NCBI GenBank assembly: GCA_028023455.1
Contig: JAQFVV010006625.1
Location: forward strand, 432,001-496,000
DNA from: Epiperipatus broadwayi
Lineage: Eukaryota > Onychophora > Udeonychophora > Euonychophora > Peripatidae
Direction of reading: 5' to 3'
Length of the DNA: 64,000 nt
How positions within the stretch are numbered: position 1 is the first letter of the stretch; each line of letters starts with the position of its first letter. Below, piece by piece: positions 13,328 to 23,235 of this stretch. Both the position numbers and the translations under genes were made by a program. Below the pieces are notes generated by a model. It searched no databases, was not told the DNA's origin, and saw only the letters and a list, made by a program, of their open reading frames with translations.

Positions 13328-14312
13328 AACAAACCTTCCCATAATTCACTACAAATTCCACCTTCCCTTAATATCAAAAGAAGTTTTCATAAGATTGATA
13401 GCCTCAGAATCAAGGAGTTTTATCATCAAAGTCTCCTTTATTCTTCTTTTTAACTCATTCTTTTCATAAAAAATAACCAAAGCATTGTTAAACAATATTC
13501 TATGACCTGTATTCAATTCATGAATATATAAAGCTGAGTTAAGATACCTATGTTTAACCCTACTTATATGAACCTTAACCCTTTCATTAAGGCTAAATTT
13601 ACTCTGACCTACATAAAATTTATCACAACTACATGGAATTTTATAAACAATACCAGGAATAGACCTACTATCAATAGACTGCTTTGAACCATTAAGTAAT
13701 GAATTCAAATAGAACCTTTCCTCCATGCAACCTTCATTCCACCTAACAAATGACTATTCCTATAAACCAAATTATAAATTGATGCTTTAAATGGTAAAGA
13801 CATATAATCATCATCCTTACCAACAAAATTCTTATCATCCAAATCACGACTATAAACATTATTATTAAATACCACTTTTTTAATAAAATTATGATTATAA
13901 CCCAATTCTACATATTCAGCAGAAAATTGACTTCTTTGAATATCAGCATCATTATTAAAATTATTAAACCTTCTATTCCGACAACAAAAATTCAACAAAG
14001 ACATTTTTTTATGGATTAAAGGCTGATAACTATCAGGCCTAATCATATTTCTCAAATTTTTAGGTTTTATAAAATGACTACAAAACATAACATCATTAAC
14101 CTTCTCAACATTTAAATCTAAAAACTTTAATTTTACAAAATCAAAACCACCCTCCCCCTCAATTGTAAACTTAATACTAGAATCAAAACCATTCAATCCA
14201 CATTAAAACTCTTCTAATTTCTCTTTCTGAATAACAAACAAACAATCATCAACATACCTAACAAATAATTTAATAGAACATGAAAACATATTAATAATAC
14301 TACACTCCAAAT
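13110..14312 (-). mobile_element. PLE1, left copy (5'-truncated Penelope-like element)
   Basis: Reverse complement of 15537-16703 in the plus-strand copy. It covers the end of the RT, the GIY-YIG endonuclease and the 3' tail, and finishes in (TA)n. It starts abruptly in the RT just upstream of catalytic motif C, so it is a 5'-truncated insertion or an inverted 5' extension of its neighbour. The internal (TA)n at 13277-13325 is about 49 bases here against 17 in the right copy. Confidence 0.88.
13349..14196 (-). pseudogene. PLE1 left copy: RT C-terminus and GIY-YIG endonuclease, frameshifted
   Basis: Two overlapping frames (14196-13705 and 13726-13349) together encode the region after the RT catalytic core and the C-terminal GIY-YIG nuclease of a PLE. 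The nuclease shows GIVYKIPC, a CSC pair, FYVG and ERVKVH, so the catalytic Arg is kept here. The frames are separated by a one-base deletion near 13712, where the sister copy reads on as GSDLNLLLNG. Above 14196 the RT frame continues, with the YVDD box near 14250, to the truncation at 14312. The sister copy's in-frame TAG (15618) is an ordinary CAG codon here. Confidence 0.85.
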
Positions 14313-16703
14313 AAAAGATGTATTCTTAAACAATTTATTATGCAGATTTTGAGTAGTTTATCTAATTTAATTGATAGTTATAAAATGTTTAGAAGAAAGT
14401 TGGATTTTAGAAGGAATTTTAATTATTCTGTTTTAAATTCTTTTTTAAAGTGGTTTAGGAGTAAGTGTGAAATCACTTATAATAATAAGTATTTCAAGAA
14501 ATTTAAATGGTTGATTGGAAAGGCTGAAAATAAAAGTTTTGTGAAAGGAAAAGTGTTTAGATTTGGGTCTTATAAAAATAGGCCTGATGCTTCATCTGTT
14601 TTAAATTTGTCAAATTATGTTTTGAATGTATCTGATGTGGCTATTTTAGCTAAGGGACCTGTCTTTGTTCCGTTTGCTAATGAAAGTTTAGTTTTTGATT
14701 TTGTTTCTGCCATTGAAAGTAATAGTAATATTTCTGATGAAAATAAAATGTCTTTACAGGTTATTTTGAATAGTCAATTACTTAAAAGAGAAAAATTTGT
14801 TTTTGCTCCTAAGGAAATTATTTTTGTTAAAAAAAGATTGAAAGCCAATGATGTGGTATTATTAAAAGAAGATAAAGATGGCCGGTTTGTATTGTTAAAT
14901 AATATTGATTTTAAAAGTAAAGTTTCTTTAGAATTAAATAATGGAAAATATGCTATTTTAGATTCTGATCCTGGTAAAAAAATAAAATCTAAATTAATTA
15001 AGATTATAAAAGTAATGGAAAATAAAAAGATTTTTGATAGAGCTACTTATTTAAATTGTTACCCTAGTGATTTTGTGGCTCCAAAGGTTTTCTTTAATTT
15101 GAAGTCTCATAAAGATAATTTTCCTTTGAGATGTATTTTTGATTTTACAGGAGGAATTGTTGATAAAATATCAAAATTTATTATAAGATATTTTAAGGAT
15201 TATATAAAATTGGGTCAATTTTGTGTTTCTTCTTCTTTTGAAGCTTTTAAGAAAATAAATGTTTTTGTTTTGGATGATGATTGTGTTTTTGGTAGTTTAG
15301 ACATTGAAAACATGTACCAATCAGTTAATAGATTAAAAAGTATTGATGTTTTTCTTTCAATTTTAAAAAAATTAGAATGTTTTTCTGCAGATAAGATTAA
15401 GGTTTTTTATGATTTGCTTTTGCTGTTAGAGAATTCAATGTATTTTATGTCTAATGATGTGTTTTATAAGATTAGAAAAGGTTGGGTTATTGGTTATGTC
15501 ATTTCTCCATTGTTGTGTGCTGTCTATATTGATTATTTGGAGTGTAGTATTATTAATATGTTTTCATGTTCTTTTAAATTATTTGTTAGGTATGTTGATG
15601 ATTGTTTGTTTGTTATTTAGAAAGAAAAATTACAAGAGTTTTTATGTGGATTGAATGGTTTTGATTCTAGTATTAAGTTTACAATTGAGGGGGATGGTTT
15701 TGATTTTGTAAAATTAAAGTTTTTAGATTTAAATGTTGAGAAGGTTAATGATGTTTTGTTTTGTAGTCATTTTATAAAACCTAAAAATTTGAGAAATATG
15801 ATTAGGCCTGATAGTTATCAGCCTTTTATACATAAAAAATGACTTAGTTGAATTTTTGTTATCGGAATAGAAGGCTTAATAATTTTAATAATGATGCGGA
15901 TATTCAAAAAAGTAAATTTGCTGCTGAATATGTAGAATTGGGTTATAGTCATGATTTTATTAAAAAAGTTGTATTTAATAATAATGTTTATAGTCGTGAT
16001 TTGGATAATAAGAATTTTGTTGGTAAAGATGATGATTATATGTCTTTACCATTTAAAGCATCAATTTATAATTTGGTTTATAGGAATAGTCATTTGTTAG
16101 GTGGAATGAAGGTTTCATGGAGTAAAGGTTCTGATTTGAATTTATTACTTAATGGTTCAAAGCAGTCTATTGATAGTAGGTCTATTCCTGGTATTGTTTA
16201 TAAAATTCCATGTAGTTGTGGTAAATTTTATGTAGGCCACAGTAAATTTAGCCTTAATGAAAAGGTTAAGGTTCATATAAGTAGAGTTAAACATAGGTAT
16301 CTTAACTCAGCTTTATATATTCATGAATTGAATACAGGTTATAGAATATTGTTTAACAATGCTTCGGTTATTTTTTTATGAAAAGAATGAGTTAAAAAGA
16401 AGAATAAAGGAGACTTTGATGATAAAACTCCTTGATTCTGAGACTATCAATCTTATGAAGACTTCTTTTGATATTAAGGGAAGGTGGAGTTTGAAATGAA
16501 TTATGGGAAGGTTTGTTTGTTTGTATATATATATATATATGTTTTCCTTTAGGTTGATTTTCACTTGAGAAGGTCTATTTGTAGTAGATGAAACCATGGT
16601 TGTGTAAGGATTTTGGTAAAATTTTGAATTTAATCTAGTATTGTATTGTTTTATGGTTTTGCATTTTTATTTTTTTTAGTATAGTGTTAGACAGTTTTGG
16701 TGT
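14313..16703 (+). mobile_element. PLE1, right copy
   Basis: The longer PLE1 copy, head to head with the left copy; the junction lies at about 14313-14340. It runs from the upstream part of the RT to the 3' tail and ends in (TA)n at 16704. The tail after the ORF (about 16500-16703) has an internal (TA)n and then a 160-base block that matches 13110-13276 in reverse complement. No SGNH domain precedes the RT in this copy, but it is 5'-truncated. Confidence 0.88.
14340..16497 (+). pseudogene. PLE1 reverse transcriptase with GIY-YIG endonuclease, three lesions
   Basis: The first frame (14340-15620, 426 codons) is a PLE reverse transcriptase. It shows the PLE-typical LSNYV...KGPVFVP stretch at residues 90-112, then PKVFFNLKSHK, motif A GSLDIENMYQSV (about 15290), motif B GWVIGYVISPLL, and motif C YVDD at 15591-15602. 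A TAG at 15618 (CAG in the sister copy) ends it. The frame resumes at 15651, breaks again by loss of one A in a run near 15834-15839, continues at 15848-16381 with the GIY-YIG domain (GIVYKI at residues 115-120, YVG at 128-130), and breaks a third time by one extra T near 16371-16377. The catalytic Arg of the nuclease (ERVKVH in the sister copy) is Lys here. The copy cannot make the enzyme. Confidence 0.9.
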
Positions 16704-16722
16704 TATATATATATATATATAT
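16704..16722. repeat. (TA)n at the 3' end of PLE1 right copy
   Basis: Short TA tract abutting the element's 3' end, as in the left copy. Confidence 0.85.
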
Positions 16723-18990
16723 TGAAATGGATTGATCTCCGTTTCAAGGATTTTACTGACAAAATTAAAAAATTAATGTTTGTTAAATCTTATCTAATGT
16801 TAAAATTTTTTATTATTATTTAAAACACATATGTGTTTATATTTATTTTGATCATTTTCATGTTTATAAAATTGATTTTAAAACAGTTTACTTTCACTAC
16901 TTTGTTTATAAAATTGATTTTAAAATAGTTTACTTTCTCCACCTGTTTTAATCAATTTGATTAAAAACAGGCAAGCTTGCTAATTATATATTCCTGTTGT
17001 TTTTATTTTAATCATTTTTAACATTAATTCTAAAAAAAAGTGGGGGTTTAATTGTGTTGTTGTTTTTGTTTCAATAATCCCTGGATGGAATTCTTAAATT
17101 AGATTGAGCGGGAAAATAATATTTGCTCTGCCTGAGATATAGAATGAGAGACTAATGAAAGTTTTTCATGGGAAATGTAGCGAGGCAAGGATAGCCCACC
17201 AATTTAGAGATAGAGGAGATTCAGTATAGAAACAGACACTTGGATTATTGCCTGCTGAGAGTCACACCATGTTGGATAGCTGTTCGGACATTTAATTCCT
17301 GCTAAAAACTTAAACCATTATCGACAAACTTCGTTACTGTGCAAGATGTCAAAATTTACCACTATGAGTTTTGCCATCATTAGAATGTCTTGCTAATTTA
17401 AACAAAGGACAGACCCATTCCTACCAGCTCTCCTTCAGTCTTGCCATAAGCCTCTAAAATAAACACTGCCTTTACCTTGCCACTGTCAAAGAACCTGAAA
17501 ATGGATTAAAGATAAACGTGCGCACTATGCGAACTGTGCTTTGTCGTAAGATTAAATTTTTTTTATTCTTTCTAGGGTAATTTTCTTTTCGTTAAATCTC
17601 CATTCAATCTAATAAACCTGTAATCTAAATTAATATTTAACTTCATATTGATTAGCTATATTTATTCTCTTTTGTTGTACTTTGCCATGTGTCTTGGAAT
17701 CTTAGTTTTAAGATTCCAAGTTTGCTTTCAGTTGTTGTTTATTGGAGAGTGACGTGTGAGTTTTTCTATTTTATGCCTTCTTTTACTAAATGCTTTGGCA
17801 GTCGTGTATATTTTGCAAGCTTACATGTAATTATTTTAGTAGCCCGAATTAACTTTAAATACTGTGTTGGCGCTTTTGCAAATCACCAAATCTTTTGGCT
17901 GGTGACTTTATTTTCATAGTCTTCATTTCTTATCTCTCTGAAAGTGGAAACTATAATTGTTTTTGCTTTGTAATTTTATAAATTGCCAGCAGGAAGATAA
18001 TATTTATCTCTTTTGTAAATTACAGGTGAGAGAGACTTTTGCTGCTAAAGCATTTATAGCTCTCATATTTTCGTACTCATGTGTACTCTCCGATATATTT
18101 ATTGTGTATTTACGTGTATAGTTTAAAATTTATCAGAGCGTGTACTCAGAACTTGTGTCATAAATTTATTTTTTTATTATAATTATTGGTAATTCATTTC
18201 TTTAAATTCTAGGGCAGACGTAACCGATTTTCTAATGGTTTACTTGTCTTCTATTGAGACCATTAATTCTTAGATTAGTTTTGCCAATCGTTTGGTTGGG
18301 GAGTCGCCAGTTTTACTTGTTTGTTTTCCATTCATTCTGAAGCATATTTGTCATGGTTCTTGAGGTAAATCCATCATCTTTTTTTAAACATAGTTTTAAG
18401 ATGCAGCTTCTACTAGCATAGCATATGCCATTTTGGGTCCTGACACATCTGTTTTTGGGGTCTAGAAAAGCTCACTGGTGCTGGTTTCATTGATTTATTT
18501 CAAGAACGTATTGTTTTCATACCTGTGAATAGAAAAAACAACATTTAGGTGACTTCTCTTCTGCTGAATGAAATTGCTTCCTTCCTGTAGAACTCATTAT
18601 TAGAGAGTCAGTAAGTCTGCTAGAGCAATGTGTTTAGTCGTTCTAGTACATGCCTGAGATAACCCTATTGATTTTGGTGTAAACTTTTTTTACAAGTTGT
18701 TTTGCTTTTAAATAAAAGTTTAAAATTTGTTTAAACTTAATTTGGCTGACATTTGTCTTTGTGCTTTGAGTTCTCAACTGTCTAAACAATATTTAAGATA
18801 TCTTGTTCCTCCCTGAGTTTAGTTCGGTGCATTTTGATTTGCATATCTTGTCTACCCTTAAAATAAATGTCTAGTTGATGTGATGTGATGTGATGTATTA
18901 TAGCTTCTCCTTAAACGAAGTCAAGAATATCTCAGCAATTATGCCCAGATAAACCTGTTAGCCACTTTATTTTACATTCCCCACTCTAAA
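16723..18990. other. Non-coding stretch with small tandem duplications
   Basis: Two 42-bp tandem copies lie at 16861-16902 and 16903-16944 (TGTTTATAAAATTGATTTTA shared). A (GATGT)n run of about four units sits at about 18876-18896. The segment 17080-17540 is less AT-rich than most of the window, but I cannot match it to a gene or element. The 76-codon frame at 17689-17919 has no recognisable feature. Confidence 0.5.
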
Positions 18991-18991
18991 T

Positions 18992-19979
18992 TTACCCATA
19001 ATCTGCTCTATCCCATTTCCACAACATAATCTTTGTCAACGCTATAACCTTTATATCTAAATCCCCCTTATCTTTTCCCAAACCCAGCATAAAAACCAAT
19101 AATTCACTTTCTGTATAATCACTCTTTTCATATTTAGTTTTCCACAACTTCATTATATGTACCCTTTCTGTTTTCAAACATTTACATTCAATTAACAAAT
19201 GCCTAATGTTTTCAATTTCTTCCTTACATAATTTAAAAAATAAATCACCCATATTTTTTCATTTACATGTATATTATTTTGTAGCTAAAGATCTCGTTCG
19301 AGACTTAAACAATAAACTACTTTCCTTACTATTATCATATATTAACTCACAACTAATATTCTGTTTATTTCTATAAATATTTAAACTCTTTTTACTCTCC
19401 ATACTATTTCTCCATCTCTCTAACTCTGTAGTCTTTATTAATAAATTTATTCTTTATTCCATTCCTTACTACTATAACACTCAATAATCCTCTTAACACA
19501 ATCATCCCATCTTTTGTACAAATATACTGATATAAATTCTTTATCCAAATCTTTTGCATACCGCATTACCTTTCTCATCCATCTTGTTACCTGCCCTTTA
19601 CTCATAACCCAATTAAATACTATTTAGCTATTCTTTTATTATCTATAAACTGCAATCTATCAAACATTTTCATTTTACTATTTGCATCTCTTATATGAAA
19701 ACTTGACCATCCCATTTCTCCTTGAATTGCATCCTTTGCTGTCCATACTTCTGCATCCAATGCATGTCTTTCTACTTCCCTTTGAGCTTTTTCTAAGTAA
19801 TCTAATATCTTTATACTAACATATAATGCATCATTACCATATGTTAACCCTGCTACTGCAACTCCTTTCCATATAATTCTAGCTACATCATATTTATTAT
19901 ATGAAAATACTGTTAATTTCTTTATCAATCCCTTTCTTTTCTTTGCTTCATTTATCAATTTTTTCTCCCATTCATCCAA
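18992..19979 (-). pseudogene. C-terminal remnant of a non-LTR retrotransposon
   Basis: The frame at 19979-19620 (119 codons) reads like the region after the RT of a LINE: LTYGNDALYV, then LEKAQREVERHALDA, AIQGEMGWSSFHIRDA and a final MFDRLQFIDNKRIAK. After a degenerate interval, the frame at 19252-18992 contains C-x4-ENIRHLLIECKCL, the Cys/His cluster that ends many LINE ORF2 proteins. Order and spacing agree with one element. The RT core itself is missing: just upstream (above about 20000) the sequence changes to an unrelated PLE fragment. The clade cannot be fixed from this part. Confidence 0.65.
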
Positions 19980-20219
19980 TTAATTTTTCTGATTACTTAA
20001 AATAATTCTGATTTTCGGACTAGTAGCGCCCCCGTGGTCAGTATATGCGAATCTCAAAGATCTTTCATCCGTCACAATATATATAAATATATATGTATTC
20101 AGGATATTCTGTGTAGCTGAATATCCCAAAAATAATAACAATATGAAATTATCATTTATCCATGAAAATATTAAAATTAGTATATTTATATATATTGAAT
20201 TGACATTTTTTCGTCAAAA

Positions 20220-20892
20220 GATTTACTCCATTTTAAACCTTCTAAACTATTTAATTCATTAAATAACAAATTTATAACATCTAAACTTCCACAAACAAAA
20301 ATATCAACATACCTGGAACATATTTTAATACCTTAATAACATATATTATTATTAAGAATTACTTCTTCATATTTTGATATTACAAAACTACATACTTGTG
20401 ACACTACTGAAAGACCCATAGGCCAACCATTATCCATTTATAACAATCTTCATTAAACATAGCATATATATTTTTATCAATAAAGTATAACTCATTATTA
20501 ATAAATTTTACTTTCTTAACATCAACTTTTTTTAACATTAAAGCATCTAATATAATTTGTATAGATTTTAATCTATCTATTGAACAGTACATCTCACATA
20601 TATCAAATATATTTTCATTAATATTAATATTATGAATTTTCTTTACAAAATCAAACGATGAACTAATAGTATATTTTCCAAATCCAAGAATATATTTCAA
20701 TAATGTTTCTATAAATCTACAAGTCTCATAACAAAATGATCCACCGAAATCAACCATTAATTTTAAAGGCTTATCTTGTTTATGTAATTTAATATTCAAA
20801 AATATTCTAGGGCAAATTGCAACAGATGGATATAGACGATAATATGTATAAGTATCTATATATTTATTTCTTTTAGTGTCATATTTTTCCAA
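20220..20892 (-). pseudogene. Old Penelope-like RT fragment, PLE1 lineage
   Basis: The 162-codon frame (20892-20404) aligns by eye with the PLE1 RT: ICPRIFLNIKLHKQDKPL with PKVFFNLKSHKDNFPL, KYTISSSFDFVKKI with QFCVSSSFEAFKKI, and FDICEMYCSIDRLKSI with GSLDIENMYQSVNRLKSI. Past the frame's end the match continues with motif B (GWPMGLSVVSQVC, about 20420-20380) and motif C (RYVDI near 20300, where the second catalytic Asp has become Ile). Motif A has also lost its usual LDI context. It is a much older relative of PLE1, without a GIY-YIG part. Confidence 0.75.
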
Positions 20893-21325
20893 ATTGTTGC
20901 AACACTAAAATAAATAAGGAATGCAATTTGCCAAGTACTAAAGTACAAGAGATTAAAATGATTATTTTAAAGAATCTAATTTATCAGTGTAAATACTTTT
21001 TATTTAATCAGTATAAATATTTAATCTGTTTAAGATATTTTATTAATCTTCATGATGTTGACAAATGGTTTAATTACAAAAGACATTGTCAATATTATTT
21101 TAATAATTACTATATAAAAATTTATAAAAAATTTGATCGAAAAATTACTTTTATATATATATAACCCTGTTTAATAGAATTTCCAATTTACATACATGCA
21201 CCCTTTATATATGTTACTCAGAATCACAGAAATTAATGTTAGAGGTATGAACTCCCAATAATGACTTTTCACTATCAGTAATTGGATTAACACATTTTCT
21301 CCTCACATCCTCCTACCATTTAAAA
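20893..21325. other. AT-rich spacer, nothing recognised
   Basis: It contains one AT-biased frame (20928-21164) without motifs and a short (TA)n near 21151. Confidence 0.5.
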
Positions 21326-21432
21326 AACAGCAAAACTCACTATATATTTTGCCACACATAGCAAGTCAGAGTAATCAATGGATGCCAGAGGCTTGTGCAT
21401 AAAATCCCCATCTAGTGCCTACTCATCCAAAA

Positions 21433-21474
21433 TCCCCAGACTAGTTTCTGGCTTATGACCTTCATCAGTGAAAA
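21433..21474 (-). ncRNA. Hammerhead ribozyme, 453-bp unit 1
   Basis: On the minus strand: a stem I strand, CTGATGA, a short stem II (GGT/GCC closing a CATAA loop), GAAA, a stem III made of the palindrome ACTAGT, then C at the cleavage position and the second stem I strand. Stem I here needs several G-U pairs. A type I hammerhead has exactly this order of parts. Confidence 0.65.
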
Positions 21475-21886
21475 GCCTTGGATCTGAGAGCACTGCATCT
21501 AGATCTTAGCATCTAATACAACCCTCCAGCAACCACCTTTTCTCTCCATTTAACTACAAAACTACAAGTCTTAAATTGAAAACACCTTAATGTTTTCAAT
21601 CCAAGCCCATTAGCTTATATAGTCATATGGGTCTGAATCAGTTCAGTACCCATAAATTTTGGTGTCATTGGTTCTTTAATAAACATAGCCACCACTATCC
21701 TATTAGGCAGGATTACTTTAAAGCAAATAAACATCACATGACTCCCTCATCTTATGCTTAAGTATAACAGTTGTTAAAACAGGTAAAACTCACTATATAT
21801 ATTGCCACACACAGCAAGCTAAAGTAATCAATGGATGCCAGAAGGCTTGTGCATAAAATCCCCATCTAGTGCCTACTCATCCAATA

Positions 21887-21928
21887 TCCCCAGACTAGTT
21901 TCTGGCTTATGGTCTTCATCAGTGAGGA
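21887..21928 (-). ncRNA. Hammerhead ribozyme, 453-bp unit 2
   Basis: Same order of parts as unit 1 on the minus strand: CTGATGA, stem II, GAAA, ACTAGT, C17, stem I. Stem I (TCCTCA with TGGGGA) pairs over six positions including one G-U. Stem II carries an A-C mismatch (GAC/GCC), so this copy may be weakened. Confidence 0.65.
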
Positions 21929-22577
21929 GTCTTGGATATGAGAGCACTGCATCTTGATCTTAGGATCTTATTCAACCCTCCAACAAACACTTTTATCCAC
22001 ATTTAACTACAAAACTATGAGTCTTAAATTGAAAACACTTTAATGTTTTCAATCCAAGCCCATTAGCTTATATTATCATATGGGTCTGAACCCAGTTCAG
22101 TACCCATACATTATGGTGTCTTTGATTCTTTAATAACCAAAGCCATCACTATTCTATTAGGTAGTTTTGGTTATAAGCCAATAAACATCACATGACTACC
22201 CCTCTTATGCTTGTGTATAACTGTTGTTAAAACAGGCAAAACTCACTATATATATTGTACACACAGCAAGCTGCTTTAACAACAGTTATACACAAGCATA
22301 AGAGGAGGTAGTCATGTGATGTTTATTGGCTTAAAACCAATCCTTCCTAATAAGATAGTGTTGGTTATGGTTATTAAAGAACCAAAGACACCAAAATGTA
22401 TGTATACTGAACTTGTTCAGACCCATATGACTATGTAAGCTAATGGGATTGTATAGAAAACATTAAGGTATTTCAATTCAAGCCTCATAGTTTTGTAGTT
22501 AAATGGAGAAAAGGGGTGATCACTGGAGGGTTGCATTAGATCCTAAGATCTAGAAGCAGTGCTTTCAGATCCAAGGC

Positions 22578-22619
22578 TCCTCACTGATGAAGGCCATAAA
22601 CCAGAAACTAGTCTGAGGA
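22578..22619 (+). ncRNA. Hammerhead ribozyme, 453-bp unit 3
   Basis: TCCTCA (22578-22583), CTGATGA (22584-22590), stem II, GAAA (22604-22607), stem III within the palindrome ACTAGT (22607-22612), C17 at 22613, then TGAGGA (22614-22619). Stem I is a perfect 6-bp duplex, the best of the four units. Stem II is weaker (GGC/ACC). Predicted cleavage is after 22613. Confidence 0.7.
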
Positions 22620-23032
22620 TATTGGATGAGTGGGCACTAGATGGGGATTTTATGCACAAGCCTTATGGCATCCATAGATTACTCTAGCTTGCTGTGTGTG
22701 GCAATATATATAGTGAGTTTTGTTTGTTTTAACAACAGTTATACACAAACATAAGAGGAGATAGTCATGTGATGTTTATTGGCTTAAAACCAATCCTGCC
22801 TAATAGGATAGTGGTGGCTATGGTTATTAAAAAACCGAAGACACCAAAATCTTTGGATACTAAACTTGGTTCAGACCCATATGACTATATAAGTTAATGG
22901 GCTTGGATTGAAAACATTAAGTTGTTTTCAATTTAAGACTCATAGTTTTGTAGTTAAATGGAGATAAAAGGTGTTTGCTGGAGGTTTGCATTAGATCCTA
23001 AGATCTAGATGCAGTGCTCTCAGATCTAAGGT

Positions 23033-23074
23033 TCCTCACTGATGAAGGCCATAAGCCAGAAACTAGTCTGGGGA
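23033..23074 (+). ncRNA. Hammerhead ribozyme, 453-bp unit 4
   Basis: TCCTCA (23033-23038), CTGATGA (23039-23045), stem II GGC-CATAA-GCC, GAAA (23059-23062), ACTAGT, C17 at 23068, TGGGGA (23069-23074). Stem I pairs over 6 bp with one G-U, and stem II is fully paired over 3 bp after an A-A mismatch. Predicted cleavage is after 23068. Confidence 0.7.
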
Positions 23075-23235
23075 TACTGGATGAGTAGGCACTAGATGGG
23101 GATTTTATGCAGCCTTCTGGCATCCATTGATTACTCTAGCTTGCTGTGTGTGGCAATATATATATAGTGAGTTTTGCCTGTTTTAACAACAGTTACACAT
23201 AAGCATAAGAGGAGGTAGTCATCTGATGTTTATTC

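Larger units (their letters stand above)
21326..22236 (-). repeat. Two tandem 453-bp ribozyme-bearing units, minus orientation
   Basis: The landmark AAAACTCACTATATAT recurs at about 21332, 21785 and 22238, a period of 453 bp. Each unit contains, on the minus strand, a hammerhead core. The two units are close but not identical copies, with scattered substitutions. They are followed by the same unit in the opposite orientation, giving a near-perfect palindrome with almost no spacer (about 22237-22274). Confidence 0.9.
22272..23235 (+). repeat. Two tandem 453/454-bp ribozyme-bearing units, plus orientation
   Basis: The landmark TTTAACAACAGTTA recurs at 22275, 22728 and 23182, so the period is 453 then 454 bp. 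The units are the reverse complement of 21326-22236. A third partial unit breaks off at about 23235 inside GATGTTTATT, where the LINE sequence begins. Repeats of this size with a hammerhead in each unit match the description of animal retrozymes; that identity is an inference. Confidence 0.9.

Noticed and set aside
13220-13453. Open frames with Ile-Tyr repeats (also at 27077-27271, 29555-29840 and 63003-63377)
   Set aside because: They are translations of (TA)n tracts; the flanking residues carry no domain except possibly in the 63-kb frame, noted under repeat D.
22617-22660. Alternative hammerhead fold with a longer stem III (CTAGT with the downstream ACTAG)
   Set aside because: It lacks the U16.1 required before the cleavage site; the short palindromic stem III fits all core rules better.
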